A DNA stretch of 64,000 nt from Streptomyces asoensis (GTDB lineage: Bacteria; Actinomycetota; Actinomycetes; Streptomycetales; Streptomycetaceae). This document shows positions 47,615-55,194 of the stretch, piece by piece. The stretch covers positions 2,604,001-2,668,000 of the forward strand of contig NZ_BNEB01000005.1 of assembly GCF_016860545.1 (NCBI RefSeq). The letters are read 5' to 3'. The translations under genes and the position numbers were made by a program. Position 1 is the first letter of the stretch, and each line of letters opens with the position of its first letter. The notes beneath the pieces are model-generated. The model made no database searches. It was not told the origin of the DNA and was given only the letters and a program-made list of their open reading frames with translations.

Positions 47615-48816
47615 CCGCAACCCGTGTCCTCGTCCTCAACTCCGGCTCCTCGTCGGTGAAGTACCAGCTGCTCGACATGCGGGACAGCAGCCGCCTGGCG
47701 AGCGGGCTCGTCGAGCGGATCGGTGAGCAGTCCTCCCGGCTCGCGCACACGCCCCTCGCGACCGGCGGCGGAAGCCGTGAGTGGACCGGGCCGATCGCCG
47801 ACCACGACGCCGCGCTGAAGGCGGTGGCGGAGGAGCTCGCGAAGGACGGGCTCGGTCTCGACTCCCCCGAGCTCGCCGCCGTCGGGCACCGCGTCGTGCA
47901 CGGCGGCAAGCACTTCACCGAGCCGACGGTGATCGACGACGCGGTCCTCGCCGAGATCGAGCGGCTGATCCCGGTGGCCCCGCTGCACAACCCGGCCAAC
48001 CTCACCGGCATCCGCACCGCGACGGCCCTGCGCCCCGACCTGCCCCAGGTCGCCGTCTTCGACACCGCGTTCCACACGACGATGCCGGAGTCGGCGGCCC
48101 GCTACGCCATCGACGTGGAGACCGCCGACGCGCACCGCGTGCGGCGCTACGGCTTCCACGGGACCTCCCACGCGTACGTCTCGCGGGCGACGGCGAAGCT
48201 GCTGGGCAAGGCCCCCGAGGAGGTGAACGTCATCGTGCTGCACCTCGGCAACGGGGCGTCCGCCTCGGCCGTCGAGCGGGGCCGGTGCGTCGACACCTCG
48301 ATGGGGCTGACACCGCTGGAAGGCCTCGTGATGGGTACGCGCTCCGGGGACACCGACCCGGCCGTCATCTTCCATTTGGCGCGCGTTGGCGGAATGTCCA
48401 TCGACGAAATCGACACTCTTCTCAACAAGAAGAGCGGGCTCGTGGGGCTGTGCGGTGACAACGACATGCGGGAGATCCGGCGCCGGATCGACGAGGGCGA
48501 CGCACGGGCGAAGCTGGCCTTCGACATCTACATTCACCGGTTGAAGAAGTACATCGGCGCCTATTACGCCGTACTCGGACACGTGGACGCGGTCGTGTTC
48601 ACCGCGGGCGTCGGGGAGAACGCGGCGCCGGTGCGGGCGGCGGCCCTGGCGGGACTGGACTCCCTGGGCCTGGCGGTGGACGCCGGACGCAACGCGGTAC
48701 GCGGCGACGAACCGCGGCTGATCTCGCCCGCGGGCGCGCGGGTGGCGGTCGCGGTGGTACCGACGGACGAGGAACTGGAGATCGCGACACAGACCTACGC
48801 ACTGGTGAGGCGGTAA
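47611..48816 (+). CDS. ackA: acetate kinase
   Basis: Makes ATP and acetate from acetyl phosphate, or the reverse; cytosolic, 401 residues. The ASKHA-fold signatures are all present: VLNSGSSSVKYQLLD (N-terminal phosphate site), VGHRVVHGGKHFTEP, FDTAFHTTMPESA, RRYGFHGTSHAYVS, VIVLHLGNGASASAV and MGTRSGDTDPAVIFHLAR, and VVFTAGVGENAAPVR. The start is coupled to pta by the GTGA overlap. The 127 bp after it hold the pyk promoter region with a 14-bp palindrome; no clear terminator separates ackA from pyk. Confidence 0.96.
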   Translation: MTATRVLVLNSGSSSVKYQLLDMRDSSRLASGLVERIGEQSSRLAHTPLATGGGSREWTGPIADHDAALKAVAEELAKDGLGLDSPELAAVGHRVVHGGKHFTEPTVIDDAVLAEIERLIPVAPLHNPANLTGIRTATALRPDLPQVAVFDTAFHTTMPESAARYAIDVETADAHRVRRYGFHGTSHAYVSRATAKLLGKAPEEVNVIVLHLGNGASASAVERGRCVDTSMGLTPLEGLVMGTRSGDTDPAVIFHLARVGGMSIDEIDTLLNKKSGLVGLCGDNDMREIRRRIDEGDARAKLAFDIYIHRLKKYIGAYYAVLGHVDAVVFTAGVGENAAPVRAAALAGLDSLGLAVDAGRNAVRGDEPRLISPAGARVAVAVVPTDEELEIATQTYALVRR

Positions 48817-48902
48817 TGATTGCGGCTCGGCGGCTCGGCCACGGAAGTAACCGGGCAGGAAAGCAACTGAGCACAAGCCCTCTCATTTGTATCTTCCGCC
48901 AG

Positions 48903-48916
48903 ACGGAATATTCCGT
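48903..48916. promoter_or_regulatory. perfect 14-bp palindrome at the pyk promoter
   Basis: ACGGAATATTCCGT is self-complementary over all 14 bases and A/T-rich in the centre. It covers the -35 region relative to the -10 candidate at 48932, an ideal place for a repressor or activator. Confidence 0.6.
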
Positions 48917-48931
48917 AGCGAAACAAACCGA

Positions 48932-48937
48932 TAGGAT
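48932..48937 (+). promoter_or_regulatory. -10 element of pyk, leaderless message
   Basis: TAGGAT followed by 6 bp and the ATG at 48944. There is no Shine-Dalgarno, so the transcript should begin at the ATG. Confidence 0.6.
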
Positions 48938-48943
48938 CGCCCC

Positions 48944-50374
48944 ATGCGCCGTTCGAAAATCGTCTGTACTCTCGGCCCCGCGGTCGACTCCCACGAAATG
49001 CTCGTGTCGCTGATCGAAGCCGGCATGAACGTGGCCCGCTTCAACTTCAGCCACGGCTCGCACGCAGAGCACCAGGGCCGCTACGACCGGGTCCGGGCCG
49101 CCGCCAAGGAGACCGGCCGGGCCATCGGTGTCCTCGCCGACCTCCAGGGCCCGAAGATCCGTCTGGAGACCTTCGCCGAGGGTCCCGTCGAGCTGGTGCG
49201 CGGTGACGAGTTCACCATCACCACCGAGGACGTCGCCGGCGACAAGACGATCTGCGGCACGACGTACAAGGGCCTGCCGGGCGACGTCTCGCGCGGCGAC
49301 CAGATCCTCATCAACGACGGCAACGTCGAGCTGAAGGTCCTGGACGTCGAGGGCGCGCGGGTGAAGACCATCGTCATCGAGGGCGGTGTCATCTCCGACC
49401 ACAAGGGCATCAACCTGCCCGGCGCGGCCGTCAACGTGCCCGCGCTGAGCGAGAAGGACATCGAGGACCTGCGGTTCGCGCTGCGCATGGGCGCCGACCT
49501 GGTGGCGCTGTCCTTCGTCCGGGACGCCAAGGACGTCACCGACGTCCACAAGGTCATGGACGAGGAGGGCCGCCGGGTCCCCGTCATCGCCAAGGTGGAG
49601 AAGCCGCAGGCGGTGGAGAACATGGAGGACGTCGTCGCGGCCTTCGACGCCGTCATGGTGGCCCGTGGCGACCTGGCCGTCGAGTACCCGCTCGAGAAGG
49701 TCCCCATGGTGCAGAAGCGCCTCATCGAGCTGTGCCGGCGCAACGCCAAGCCGGTGATCGTGGCGACCCAGATGATGGAGTCGATGATCACCAACTCCCG
49801 GCCGACCCGCGCCGAGGCCTCCGACGTGGCCAACGCCATCCTGGACGGCGCCGACGCGGTCATGCTGTCCGCCGAGTCGAGCGTGGGCGCGTACCCGATC
49901 GAGACCGTGAAGACGATGTCGAAGATCGTCACCGCGGCCGAGCAGGAGCTGCTCAGCAAGGGTCTCCAGCCGCTCGTGCCGGGCAAGAAGCCGCGCACCC
50001 AGGGCGGTTCGATCGCCCGCGCCGCGTGCGAGATCTCCGACTTCCTGGGCGGCCGGGGCCTGGTGGCCTTCACGCAGTCCGGTGACACCGCGCGCCGGCT
50101 GTCGCGCTACCGCGCGTCCCAGCCGATCATCGCCTTCACCACCGACGAGGGCACCCGCAACCAGCTGGCGCTCAGCTGGGGCGTCGAGTCGCACATCGTG
50201 CCGTTCGTGAACAGCACCGACGAAATGGTCGACATGGTCGACCAGGAGATCGCCAAGATCAACCGCTTCAACCCGGGCGAGATCGTCATCATCACCGCCG
50301 GCTCGCCCCCCGGCGTGCCCGGCACCACCAACATGCTCCGCGTCCACCACCTCGGCGGCGGCGCGCGCGACTGA
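48944..50374 (+). CDS. pyk: pyruvate kinase
   Basis: Transfers phosphate from phosphoenolpyruvate to ADP, the last step of glycolysis; cytosolic, 476 residues. Active-site elements: MRRSKIVCTLGPAVDSHEML, MNVARFNFSHGSHAEH, the substrate-binding DLQGPKIR, catalytic Lys in VIAKVEKPQAVENM, metal-binding MVARGDLAVEYPLEKVPMVQ, and IVATQMMESMITNSRPTRAE. The lid (B) domain is about 70-165 and the C-terminal allosteric domain about 345-476. The ATG at 48944 follows a TAGGAT element at leaderless distance. It lies in line with pta-ackA and is followed by a strong terminator, so overflow acetate metabolism and lower glycolysis are neighbours here. Confidence 0.96.
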   Translation: MRRSKIVCTLGPAVDSHEMLVSLIEAGMNVARFNFSHGSHAEHQGRYDRVRAAAKETGRAIGVLADLQGPKIRLETFAEGPVELVRGDEFTITTEDVAGDKTICGTTYKGLPGDVSRGDQILINDGNVELKVLDVEGARVKTIVIEGGVISDHKGINLPGAAVNVPALSEKDIEDLRFALRMGADLVALSFVRDAKDVTDVHKVMDEEGRRVPVIAKVEKPQAVENMEDVVAAFDAVMVARGDLAVEYPLEKVPMVQKRLIELCRRNAKPVIVATQMMESMITNSRPTRAEASDVANAILDGADAVMLSAESSVGAYPIETVKTMSKIVTAAEQELLSKGLQPLVPGKKPRTQGGSIARAACEISDFLGGRGLVAFTQSGDTARRLSRYRASQPIIAFTTDEGTRNQLALSWGVESHIVPFVNSTDEMVDMVDQEIAKINRFNPGEIVIITAGSPPGVPGTTNMLRVHHLGGGARD

Positions 50375-50451
50375 CCCCGCGGCCCCTTCCCGGGCCGGTG
50401 CGGCTCCCCCCGGGCGCCGCACCGTCCGGGAGCGGCTCCGGAACACACGGA

Positions 50452-50478
50452 GGGCGCCCCCTGTGACAGGGGGCGCCC
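50452..50478 (+). terminator. terminator hairpin after pyk
   Basis: Perfect 12-bp GC stem with a 3-nt loop (TGA), followed by TT. It lies between the converging pyk and secreted-protein genes and may work on both strands. Confidence 0.75.
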
Positions 50479-50543
50479 TTCGCGTCGTCGCGGCTCCCGG
50501 ACGGGCTCCTGGGGGCTCGGCGTCCCGGCCTCGCCCCGCGGTG

Positions 50544-51968
50544 TCAGTCGGTCGTGTACTGGTGCAGCCCGGGGACGGTGAGCGTGCCGCCGAACTGGCC
50601 GGCCTGCTGGACCTTCGCGTTGGTGAAGTAGATCAGCGGGATGTTCAGCGGGGGCGGGCTCTTCGGGCTGAACGTCACGGGGATCAGGCCGAACAGGTTG
50701 CCGGAGATGCTCTCCGTGTACATCACCGTGTCACCGTCCTTGATGGTGGACGTGGTGCCCTTGCCCGCCTGCACGTGGTAGGTCTTGCCGCTCTGCTTGT
50801 CGTTCACGGTCTGGTGCAGGTCGCCGATGTCGGTGCCGCCGGAGATGACGTACTTCAGCACCTCCTTGACCGTGCCGTTGGCGGTCTTGACCTTGACGAC
50901 ACCCTGGTAGTCGGCGCCCTTGAGGAGCAGCGAGCTGGCGTTCAGGAACCAGGGGTCGTCGGGCAGCCGGATCTTGTTGTCGATGCCGCCCTCGTCGTCC
51001 GTGGCGGCGGGGCAGTCCTCGGCGTCCGTGGTCGCGCTCTCCGAGGGGCTCGGCGACGCCGTGGCGTCCTCGGCGGCCTTCTCGGTGTCCTCGGTGGCCT
51101 TCCCGGCCGTGCCGGCGGCGTCCTTGGCGGTGTCCTTCACCGTGCCGGTGACGGCGTCGGTGGTGTCCTTCGTCGTGCCGGACGAACCGGACGTGCCCGT
51201 CGAGTCCTTGCCCGAGGAACCGGAGGAACCCGAGCCGGAGGACCCGGAGGTGTCCGAGGAGCCCGAGCCGGAGTCACCGGACGCGTCGCCGGCCGAGGCC
51301 GAGGCGGACGGCGAGGGACTCTGAGTGGCCGTCGTGCCGGAGTCCTTGCCGTCGAAGAGGTCGGTGATGGCGTCGCCGATGGTCTCCAGGACGTTCTTGC
51401 TCGTCTCGGTGGCCGAAGGGCTCGCCGTAGCAGTGTCGCCCGACGTCGCCGCCTTCTCCGGGGCGGCCGCCTCGGAGGACGCGCTCGGTGCGGGCTCGGC
51501 CGTGTCGTCGGAACCTGAATCCGACGAACCGGAACCGCCCGAACCGCTGGAGCCGCCCTTGGAGTCGTCCGCGGAACCGTCCGAGGAGCCGCCCTTGGAG
51601 TCGTCCTTCGCGTCGTCCTTGGAGTCGCCCTTCGAGTCGTCGGCGGACTCGCTCGCGCTCGCCGAGGAGGACGGCGACGGGGAGGCCGACGCGGAGGCGT
51701 CCGCGCCTTCCAGGGCCGCCACGCAGTCCTTGTACTCGTCGATGGTGAGGCTCTTGGACGCCGGCTGGTCCTCGGCGTTGGCGAGGGTGGGCGTGAAGCC
51801 CATGCCCATCAGGACGGCGGTGGGCATGGCCGCCAGGGCTATCGCCTTGCCGGCCGGCATGTGGAGCCTGGTGAAGAGGGGCTTCTTGGGTGCCGCGTGC
51901 CGCGGCCCGGTGGTTCTCACGCGGGCAGCGTCCACATCGCTCCCGGTGGAAACCTCGTCAGCCGGCAC
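50544..51968 (-). CDS. large Ser/Asp-rich secreted or membrane-anchored protein
   Basis: Exported protein of 474 residues. The GTG at 51968 has GGGAGG 5 nt upstream and overlaps the end of the DUF6114 gene by 11 bp. A long basic N-terminus is followed by a signal-like helix (AGKAIALAAMPTAVLMGMGF, near 45-65) and ANAED as possible cleavage site. Residues about 90-315 are low-complexity (SPSPSSSASASESADDSKGD and similar Ser/Asp/Gly/Lys repeats, typical of wall-spanning linkers). The C-terminal ~140 residues look globular (PDDPWFLNASSLLLKGADYQ, VKVKTANGTVKEVLKYVISG, LIPVTFSPKSPPPLNIPLIY). No enzyme motif is seen. It is the last gene of the DUF6230-DUF6114 group, so it is probably part of the same envelope function. 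Confidence 0.8.
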   Translation of the reverse strand: MPADEVSTGSDVDAARVRTTGPRHAAPKKPLFTRLHMPAGKAIALAAMPTAVLMGMGFTPTLANAEDQPASKSLTIDEYKDCVAALEGADASASASPSPSSSASASESADDSKGDSKDDAKDDSKGGSSDGSADDSKGGSSGSGGSGSSDSGSDDTAEPAPSASSEAAAPEKAATSGDTATASPSATETSKNVLETIGDAITDLFDGKDSGTTATQSPSPSASASAGDASGDSGSGSSDTSGSSGSGSSGSSGKDSTGTSGSSGTTKDTTDAVTGTVKDTAKDAAGTAGKATEDTEKAAEDATASPSPSESATTDAEDCPAATDDEGGIDNKIRLPDDPWFLNASSLLLKGADYQGVVKVKTANGTVKEVLKYVISGGTDIGDLHQTVNDKQSGKTYHVQAGKGTTSTIKDGDTVMYTESISGNLFGLIPVTFSPKSPPPLNIPLIYFTNAKVQQAGQFGGTLTVPGLHQYTTD

Positions 51969-52584
51969 TGTGCCTCCCGTTCGCCCCGTTGGCCGGGCTC
52001 GTTCCTGACAGATCGTGCAGATCGTGCGGCTCGCCGGCCCCGTCGTCCTTGGTGAAGGACGGCTTCGCGGTGGGGGCGGGGCCCGTGCTGTACGGGTTCG
52101 CCGTGAGGTCGCCGGCGGGGGGTGCAGGGAACACGCCCTCGGGGGCGTCTCCGGCGGTGGCTCCGGCCTCCGGCGCCGGAGCGGCGGGCGGGGTGCCCGG
52201 CGCCCAGGACACGGCCATGGCCCCGCCGACGAGCGCCAGCAGGAAGCCGATGAGGAAGCCGCCGAGGTTGGACACCGGGATCGACACCAGGCCGAGCAGG
52301 ATGGCCGCGACACCCGCGAAGACCTGGACGTGCTTCTGGAACCACAGACTGATGCCGAGGACGCCGAGCAGACCGCCGATGATCAGCGACCCGGCTCCCG
52401 CGGTGGTCGCCATCGCCAGGGTCAGGTGGCCCACCTGGAGGTGCGCGTAAGGGAAGTAGGCGATGGGGAAGCCGGCGAGTAGGACGAACAGGCCCGCCCA
52501 GAACGGCCTGGTTCCCCGCCAGGCGCGGAACTGCTGCCTCCGGCGGGTGAACTGGCCGGGGGCTACAGGGGTCTCGGCGCTCAT
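51958..52584 (-). CDS. DUF6114-type membrane protein
   Basis: Integral membrane protein of 208 residues. The ATG at 52584 has GGGAGCTG upstream. After a basic N-terminus (RRRQQFRAWRGTRPFW) come about four membrane helices: GLFVLLAGFPIAYFPYA, LAMATTAGAGSLIIGGLLGV, HVQVFAGVAAILLGLVSI and LGGFLIGFLLALVGGAMAV. The C-terminal ~80 residues are a Pro/Ala/Gly-rich cytosolic or external tail. Its position between a DUF6230 gene and a Ser/Asp-rich secreted protein recurs, as I recall, in other Streptomyces. The family name is from memory. Function unknown; it may anchor or export its partners. Confidence 0.85.
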   Translation of the reverse strand: MSAETPVAPGQFTRRRQQFRAWRGTRPFWAGLFVLLAGFPIAYFPYAHLQVGHLTLAMATTAGAGSLIIGGLLGVLGISLWFQKHVQVFAGVAAILLGLVSIPVSNLGGFLIGFLLALVGGAMAVSWAPGTPPAAPAPEAGATAGDAPEGVFPAPPAGDLTANPYSTGPAPTAKPSFTKDDGAGEPHDLHDLSGTSPANGANGRHSAG

Positions 52585-52658
52585 GGAAAACAGCTCCCTG
52601 GTGCGGCTTTGCTGTGGTGGTGAGTCGTACGTCTGGTGAAGCCCCTGGCTTCAGACTG

Positions 52659-52693
52659 GACGGGCGGGGGCGCCATAGGCTCCCCCGCCCGTC
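52659..52693 (-). terminator. hairpin between DUF6230 and DUF6114 genes
   Basis: Perfect 12-bp GC stem (52659-52670 and 52682-52693) with an 11-nt loop, 10 bp past the DUF6230 stop. It may attenuate rather than end transcription, since the next gene is on the same strand 75 bp further on. Confidence 0.55.
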
Positions 52694-52702
52694 AGAGAGT
52701 GC

Positions 52703-53335
52703 TTAGTAGCACTCCTTGACACCCGTCGACAGCGACATCTTCAGGCCGCTGAGCTTGAAGGTTCCGGCGGTGGTGGCCCACGCCGTCTGCTTCACGTCGG
52801 TCAGCGTGGCGGAGTCCGCCTGCTGGGCGAACCCGTACGGGTTGGCCGTGTCACCGCTCTTGAGGCCCGGACCCTTGGTGGCGTCCTTCGCGGCCACACC
52901 GATGTCGATGCCCCGGAACACGGCGTCCGCGCTCAGGTCCTCGACGTCGATGTACAGGTTCTCGGCCTCGACCGGAGTACCGTTGCCGCCCGCCTTCAGC
53001 TGAAGGCTGACGGAGCCGAGCAGCGGGATGTTCGGGGTGACCACGGACTGGCACATGTTCGTGATCGAGGCGCTCTTGAACGCCGAGACGGCGACGGGGT
53101 GAGCCGTCTTCTTGCCGTCGAGGGTGTAACCCGAGTCGATCGCGCCGTACTGCGAGAAGCCCGTGCCGTCGAGCCGGTCGGCGCTCACCTTGAACGACTG
53201 ACCGGAGACGCTGAACGACGCGGCCAGCGCACCCTGCGCGAGGGCGACACCTATACAAGCCGTAGCCGCGACGCTGGGCACCATGACCACAGCGAAGCGC
53301 TTCCATCTGGTCCCGCCACGCACCTGGGACTCCAT
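52703..53335 (-). CDS. DUF6230-type exported protein
   Basis: Exported protein of 210 residues. The ATG at 53335 has a consensus GAAGGAGG 5 nt upstream, predicting high expression. The N-terminal MESQVRGGTRWKRFAVVMVP and the hydrophobic AATACIGVALAQGALAAS form a signal peptide or anchor. The mature part (SFSVSGQSFKVSADRLDGTG ... QYGAIDSGYTL) is Gly/Ser-rich and beta-like, with two Cys (in NMCQSVV and at VKECY, the last but one residue), likely a disulfide. Older annotations of this family as cholesterol esterase have no catalytic motif to support them here. It heads the DUF6230-DUF6114-secreted-protein group. Function unknown. Confidence 0.87.
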   Translation of the reverse strand: MESQVRGGTRWKRFAVVMVPSVAATACIGVALAQGALAASFSVSGQSFKVSADRLDGTGFSQYGAIDSGYTLDGKKTAHPVAVSAFKSASITNMCQSVVTPNIPLLGSVSLQLKAGGNGTPVEAENLYIDVEDLSADAVFRGIDIGVAAKDATKGPGLKSGDTANPYGFAQQADSATLTDVKQTAWATTAGTFKLSGLKMSLSTGVKECY

Positions 53336-53711
53336 ATTTCCTCCTTCTCGGACGTACATCTCCTGCCCCTGACTGGCCCCCTGGTACGGCGGCTCAGCCG
53401 GGCAGGGATGGGAGAAGTGCTACGTCCTCGGGAAGGGGAGCGCCTGTTCCGGAGGCGCGAACCGCGCACCGATCACCGGCGATCACCCCCGAGCGACAAC
53501 CACTGGTCGCGCCTGACACGCATCACGCACAACCTTGCTGGACAGGCTTCGACGCAGCGAAGACCCCCCTGTCCAAGAGCCGACTCCACTGCCGGCGGCT
53601 CTGCTCGGTGGGGACCCAGGAAAACCCGTTGACCCAACCGGCTGTCGGGGTACGGGATTGGACCGAGCGTGGCCGATCGTGGTGCATTCTCGCCGCCCGC
53701 ACAAGGGGGTT

Positions 53712-53729
53712 CGTTACTCGCTAGTAACG
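53712..53729. promoter_or_regulatory. palindrome CGTTACT-CGCT-AGTAACG
   Basis: Perfect 7-bp arms around a 4-bp centre. It shares its TTACT/AGTAA half-sites with the site at 53844-53856. Likely a binding site for a dimeric regulator. Confidence 0.5.
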
Positions 53730-53843
53730 GCGGGATAACCGAACAACGACCCGCAGGTCTCGACCGGCAACACAGGGTGTCATCGGAGCCCGGGACAAAA
53801 CTGTTGATCGATGGACAGAAACCGACAGACCAACGCCCGACTC

Positions 53844-53856
53844 TTACTTGCAGTAA
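53844..53856. promoter_or_regulatory. palindrome TTACTTGCAGTAA
   Basis: Perfect 5-bp arms around TGC, directly next to the large hairpin starting at 53857. It is the second TTACT/AGTAA site in this gap, about 130 bp from the first. Confidence 0.45.
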
Positions 53857-53898
53857 CAGCGGCCGCGTTTACCAAGATTTGGTAAAGCGCGGCCGCTG
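53857..53898 (-). terminator. large hairpin after thioredoxin-TPR gene
   Basis: An 18-bp paired stem with one bulged base (arms CAGCGGCCGCGTTTACCA and its complement) and a small loop lies 83 bp past the thioredoxin gene stop on the leftward strand. It most simply ends that transcript, but its size and the adjacent palindrome leave an operator role open. Confidence 0.5.
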
Positions 53899-53980
53899 GG
53901 GAACCACCTCGGCGAAATTTTCACTCGGGCACCACGGGCTCCGACGTTTAGTGACTGGTCAGAACCGGCGCCCGGGCACC

Positions 53981-54955
53981 TCAGAACAGGGCGCGCGCCA
54001 GCGCACGCCGGGCCGCCGCCACCCGCGGGTCGTCCGGCCCCACCACCTCGAACAGCTCCAGCAGCCGCACCCGTACGGCGTCCCGGTCGTCGCCGGCCGT
54101 GATGCGCACGGTGTCGATGAGCCGCCCGAACGCGTCCTCGACATGACCCCCCACCAGGTCCAGGTCGGCAGCGGCGATCTGGGCCGCGGCGTCCTTGGGC
54201 GAGGCGGCGGCGTCCCCGCGCACCCGCTGCGGATCCATGCCGCCGACCCGCTCGAGCAACTCGGCCTGCGCGAGCCCGAGTCGCGCCTCGCTGTTGCCCG
54301 GGTCGTCGGCGAGCACGTTCTTGTAGGCCTGGACCGCTCCCCCGAAGTCACCGGCGTCCAGGGCCCGCACGGCCGCCTCGAGCAGCGCGTCGTACGGCCC
54401 GACGGGTTCGGCCTCGGCGGCCTCCGGGGCGCCGGGCCCCGCGTCGGCGTCGACCGTCAGGCCCGTGAGCCCGAACCGCTGCTCGGCGACCTGCACCAGC
54501 TGGTCGAGGGTCTGGCGGATCTGCCCCTCGCTCGCGGCCCCCTGGAAGAGCGGCAGCGCCTGTCCCGCGACGACCGCGAAGACGGCCGGGATGCCCTGCA
54601 CCCCGAACTGCTGCATCAGCATCTGGTTGGCGTCGACGTCGATCTTGGCGAGCAGGAAGCGGCCGTCGTACTCGACGGCGAGCCGTTCGAGGACGGGGCT
54701 CAGCTGCTTGCAGGGCTGGCACCACTCGGCCCAGAAGTCGATGACGACGGGCACCTCGGCGGAGCGCTGGAGAACCTCCCGCTCGAAGCCCGCCTCATCT
54801 ACGTCGATGACGAGATCGGCCGGGGAGACGGCCCCCGCGCCGCCCTGCCGTGCCGTTTCGGCGCGCGTCTGCTCCGCCTTCGCCTTGGCCTCCTGGGCCG
54901 CCTTCACCGCGGCGAGGTCGACGACTCCGCTCATGGACATGTTCCGTGGCTGCAT
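53981..54955 (-). CDS. thioredoxin-TPR fusion protein (CnoX/YbbN-like)
   Basis: Cytosolic protein of 324 residues joining a thioredoxin fold to a tetratricopeptide-like helical tail. The ATG at 54955 follows GGGAGGA. A coiled Ala/Glu/Lys N-terminus (KAAQEAKAKAEQTRAETARQ, about 18-37) leads into the thioredoxin domain with FWAEWCQPCKQL (Cys79 and Cys82) and GIPAVFAVVAGQ. The helical part (about 180-324) has ALDAGDFGGAVQAYKNVLAD and LGLAQAELLERVGGMDP, matching the CnoX/YbbN layout of holdase chaperones that protect against hypochlorite and hand clients to chaperonins. The keeping of both cysteines suggests redox activity. It is divergent from a TetR gene with a 17-bp palindrome between them. 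Confidence 0.9.
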   Translation of the reverse strand: MQPRNMSMSGVVDLAAVKAAQEAKAKAEQTRAETARQGGAGAVSPADLVIDVDEAGFEREVLQRSAEVPVVIDFWAEWCQPCKQLSPVLERLAVEYDGRFLLAKIDVDANQMLMQQFGVQGIPAVFAVVAGQALPLFQGAASEGQIRQTLDQLVQVAEQRFGLTGLTVDADAGPGAPEAAEAEPVGPYDALLEAAVRALDAGDFGGAVQAYKNVLADDPGNSEARLGLAQAELLERVGGMDPQRVRGDAAASPKDAAAQIAAADLDLVGGHVEDAFGRLIDTVRITAGDDRDAVRVRLLELFEVVGPDDPRVAAARRALARALF

Positions 54956-55091
54956 GCGTCTATCCTCCCCCGTCCGCGCGTGTACGTGAAAAGCGTTCCG
55001 AATACGTCCCGAACATCCCGAACACGAGCGCCGGGGTCCCCACCCCGCGCCCCGTCGGGCCACCGGCCCGCGCACGTCCAGCGCGAGCTTT

Positions 55092-55108
55092 CGCTACGAG
55101 TCGTAGCG
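55092..55108. promoter_or_regulatory. perfect 17-bp operator-like palindrome
   Basis: CGCTACGAGTCGTAGCG has perfect 8-bp arms around one base, midway between the divergent thioredoxin-TPR and TetR starts. TetR proteins usually bind such sites in their own divergent promoter. Confidence 0.6.
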
Positions 55109-55194
55109 TAATGGCACCGGGTGCCTGCGCAACACCACACCCCGGTGATCTCCCTCACCAAAGGCCATGACAAACCGCCGGTTATGGTCGGGGA

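Larger units (their letters stand above)
53336..53980. other. 645-bp gap with two TTACT/AGTAA sites and a large hairpin
   Basis: This long non-coding region separates two leftward genes and should hold the DUF6230 promoter. Base composition is less GC-rich than average, especially 53700-53960. It contains the TTACT-N4-AGTAA and TTACT-N3-AGTAA palindromes and the 42-bp hairpin listed separately. No gene with convincing start and codon use was found in it. Confidence 0.6.
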
